Below, one piece after another: positions 63,017-64,000 of a stretch of 64,000 nucleotides of DNA. Origin of the DNA: an uncultured Clostridia bacterium (GTDB taxonomy: Bacteria; Bacillota; Clostridia; TANB77; CAG-508); NCBI GenBank assembly GCA_948777935.1, contig CAQDYY010000002.1:190392-254391 (forward strand), in the 5' to 3' direction. Numbering within the stretch: position 1 is the stretch's first letter; every line of letters begins with the position of its first letter. A program made the position numbers and the translations under genes. The notes under the pieces were generated by a model. That model was not told where the DNA came from. It did no database searches and saw nothing but the letters and a program-made list of their open reading frames with translations.

Positions 63017-63667
63017 TTAAATAAAAAAACGACTTACTCCAACACAAATTAATAATACACCAGATAATGTACTCCATATATTTTCTGGAATATTAGAAAT
63101 AGAAAAAATTTTATTACCTAATATTCTACCAATAGATAGAAAAATAAGTTGGAAAGTAGCAACTAAAATTGGAAATAAAAAAGAACTATATCCAATTATA
63201 CTGCTACAAATACCAATACATAAAGAATCAATAGAAAGACATAACCCTAAATAGATAGATTCCTTCCAATCAATTCCTTTGGAATGGTCTAAATCAGAAG
63301 AAATTGGATTGCGAATAATTTTAACAGTGATTCCTAAAAAACGAATCATAAATTGATAAATTATAGGAGAAGAAATATTATTTAATGTTTCTTCTTCTCT
63401 TTTTTTTGTATTAAGAGCTTGGTAAATAATCCATAAACCCATTAAAATTAGAAAACAAGCACCAATCCATTTAGTAAAAGTTTTAGAAAATATATTACTT
63501 AACAAACTACCTAAATTAATAGATAAGTAGGTTAATAAAATAGAAATGGTAAACAATATAATCTTAGCACTTCTAAAAATTTTGATATTTCTAATACCAT
63601 ATGTAATACCAATACCAAGAGAATCTATACTAACAGAAAGAGCTAAAACTAAGTAAGTAATAAACAT
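63017..63667 (-). CDS. ytaF: Sporulation membrane protein YtaF (MntP-like fold)
   Basis: 216 residues with six hydrophobic helices: FITYLVLALSVSIDSLGIGI, LFTISILLTYLSINLGSLLS, ACFLILMGLWIIYQAL, then SIYLGLCLSIDSLCIGICSS, FPILVATFQLIFLSIGRI and LSGVLLICVGVSRFF. The two SxDSLxxGI motifs are the YtaF/MntP internal duplication. The central loop contains RNPISSDLDHSKGIDWKES, typical of YtaF. Expressed during sporulation; transport function not established. Confidence 0.9.
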   Translation of the reverse strand: MFITYLVLALSVSIDSLGIGITYGIRNIKIFRSAKIILFTISILLTYLSINLGSLLSNIFSKTFTKWIGACFLILMGLWIIYQALNTKKREEETLNNISSPIIYQFMIRFLGITVKIIRNPISSDLDHSKGIDWKESIYLGLCLSIDSLCIGICSSIIGYSSFLFPILVATFQLIFLSIGRILGNKIFSISNIPENIWSTLSGVLLICVGVSRFFI

Positions 63668-63734
63668 AATTTTTCACCTCATTTACATAATATGAAAGAA
63701 AAATAAAATGAGTGAATAAAAACATTGTTGAACT

Positions 63735-63890
63735 TTGTCGAAATGTTTTTCTTGCAAAATAGGAAAAAAGATGTATAATAATAAAGGATTAAATCTAAAA
63801 AATTAGAATTCAAGAAATTAAAATTCAAAACATCAGTGTAAAAGCAAAAGTAGACTGATTCTTAAAAAAATCAAGAAGATTCAAAAATAA
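63735..63890 (+). promoter_or_regulatory. Promoter and leader related to that before the Rpn-like gene
   Basis: TTGCAA (63752-63757), 16 bp, TATAAT (63774-63779), then ATTAAATCT and ACATCAGTGTAAAAGCAAAA, as at 27128-27240. No start codon follows a TAGGAGGT at 63900-63908 within a sensible distance, so this copy may be a remnant or an RNA. Confidence 0.5.
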
Positions 63891-63955
63891 AAGTAAAATA
63901 TAGGAGGTAATAAAAATAAAAAGTAGTCAAATTGATAAAAGCCACATAAAACATA

Positions 63956-63984
63956 TTGACAATATAACAAACATATATTATGAT
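63956..63984 (+). promoter_or_regulatory. Promoter at the window end
   Basis: TTGACA (63956-63961), 17 bp, TATGAT (63979-63984), presumably serving a gene beyond the window (AAAGAAAGG at the last bases could be its ribosome site). Confidence 0.6.
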
Positions 63985-64000
63985 ATATTTAAAAGAAAGG

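Noticed and set aside
1..64000. tRNA genes and CRISPR arrays
   Set aside because: No cloverleaf with TTCGAATC-type T arm and no regularly spaced direct repeats were found; the only stable RNA gene recognised is the SRP RNA.

Overview
The window looks like a piece of an uncultured, spore-forming, low-GC Clostridia (Bacillota) chromosome with the 3' half of a siphovirus-type prophage at its left end. Reasons: strong A+T bias, AAGGAGG-type ribosome binding sites, TTGACA/17/TATAAT promoters, and spore genes (SleB-YpeB pair, an SspF-like SASP, YtaF, a Spo0A-like protein).

The main observation: 17 genes look frameshifted, at 25 positions, and every break is the same event. An in-frame CGG triplet is followed by a need to shift +1; skipping the C makes the next codon GGN (glycine) and restores a full-length, family-matching protein. 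The restored glycines fall on conserved motifs (Walker A of the TraG-like ATPase, HNxPEG of the ZIP transporter, GYAWC of the CHAP endolysin, three sites in a diacylglycerol glucosyltransferase, two in SleB, two in the J domain, one in MurF). Intact genes, including a 2732-codon and a 1182-codon gene, contain no in-frame CGG. The only in-frame CGG read through as arginine is in one GC-rich, probably imported gene (61448-61957). This suggests that CGG is not an arginine codon here and that CGGN is decoded as one glycine by +1 frameshifting or a four-base codon. The prophage follows the same rule.

Layout. 1-16.9 kb: prophage head, connector and tail genes, a superinfection-exclusion-like Ltp moron inside the tail module, two paralogous repeat-rich tail fibres, holin and endolysin. 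16.9-20.1 kb: cargo, including a HicB/HicA-like pair. 20.1-22.8 kb: SRP RNA, dnaX, ybaB, recR. 23-28.4 kb: glycolipid glucosyltransferase, sleB-ypeB, SASP, Rpn-like nuclease. 28.5-33.2 kb: yqeK, murF, ddl, DUF1934, dnaJ-like. 33.2-36.3 kb: two unknown genes and a TraG/VirD4-like ATPase. 36.4-40.7 kb: yhaO-yhaN-like repair pair, prfA. 40.7-43.1 kb: ZIP transporter, low-molecular-weight phosphatase and two loci with convergent mRNA/antisense RNA architecture resembling type I toxin-antitoxin systems. 43.1-51.4 kb: giant cyclic beta-1,2-glucan synthase-like gene carrying a coding copy of an intergenic repeat. 51.7-64 kb: 3D/G5 cell-wall protein, exoA, DUF4160 gene, AI-2E family permease, HD-GYP protein, smc, ECF sigma/anti-sigma pair, a GC-rich secreted protein, a Spo0A-like gene with an in-frame stop, ytaF.

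At least four families of short intergenic repeats are scattered through the chromosomal part. Function calls rest on motif recognition by eye; no database search was possible.
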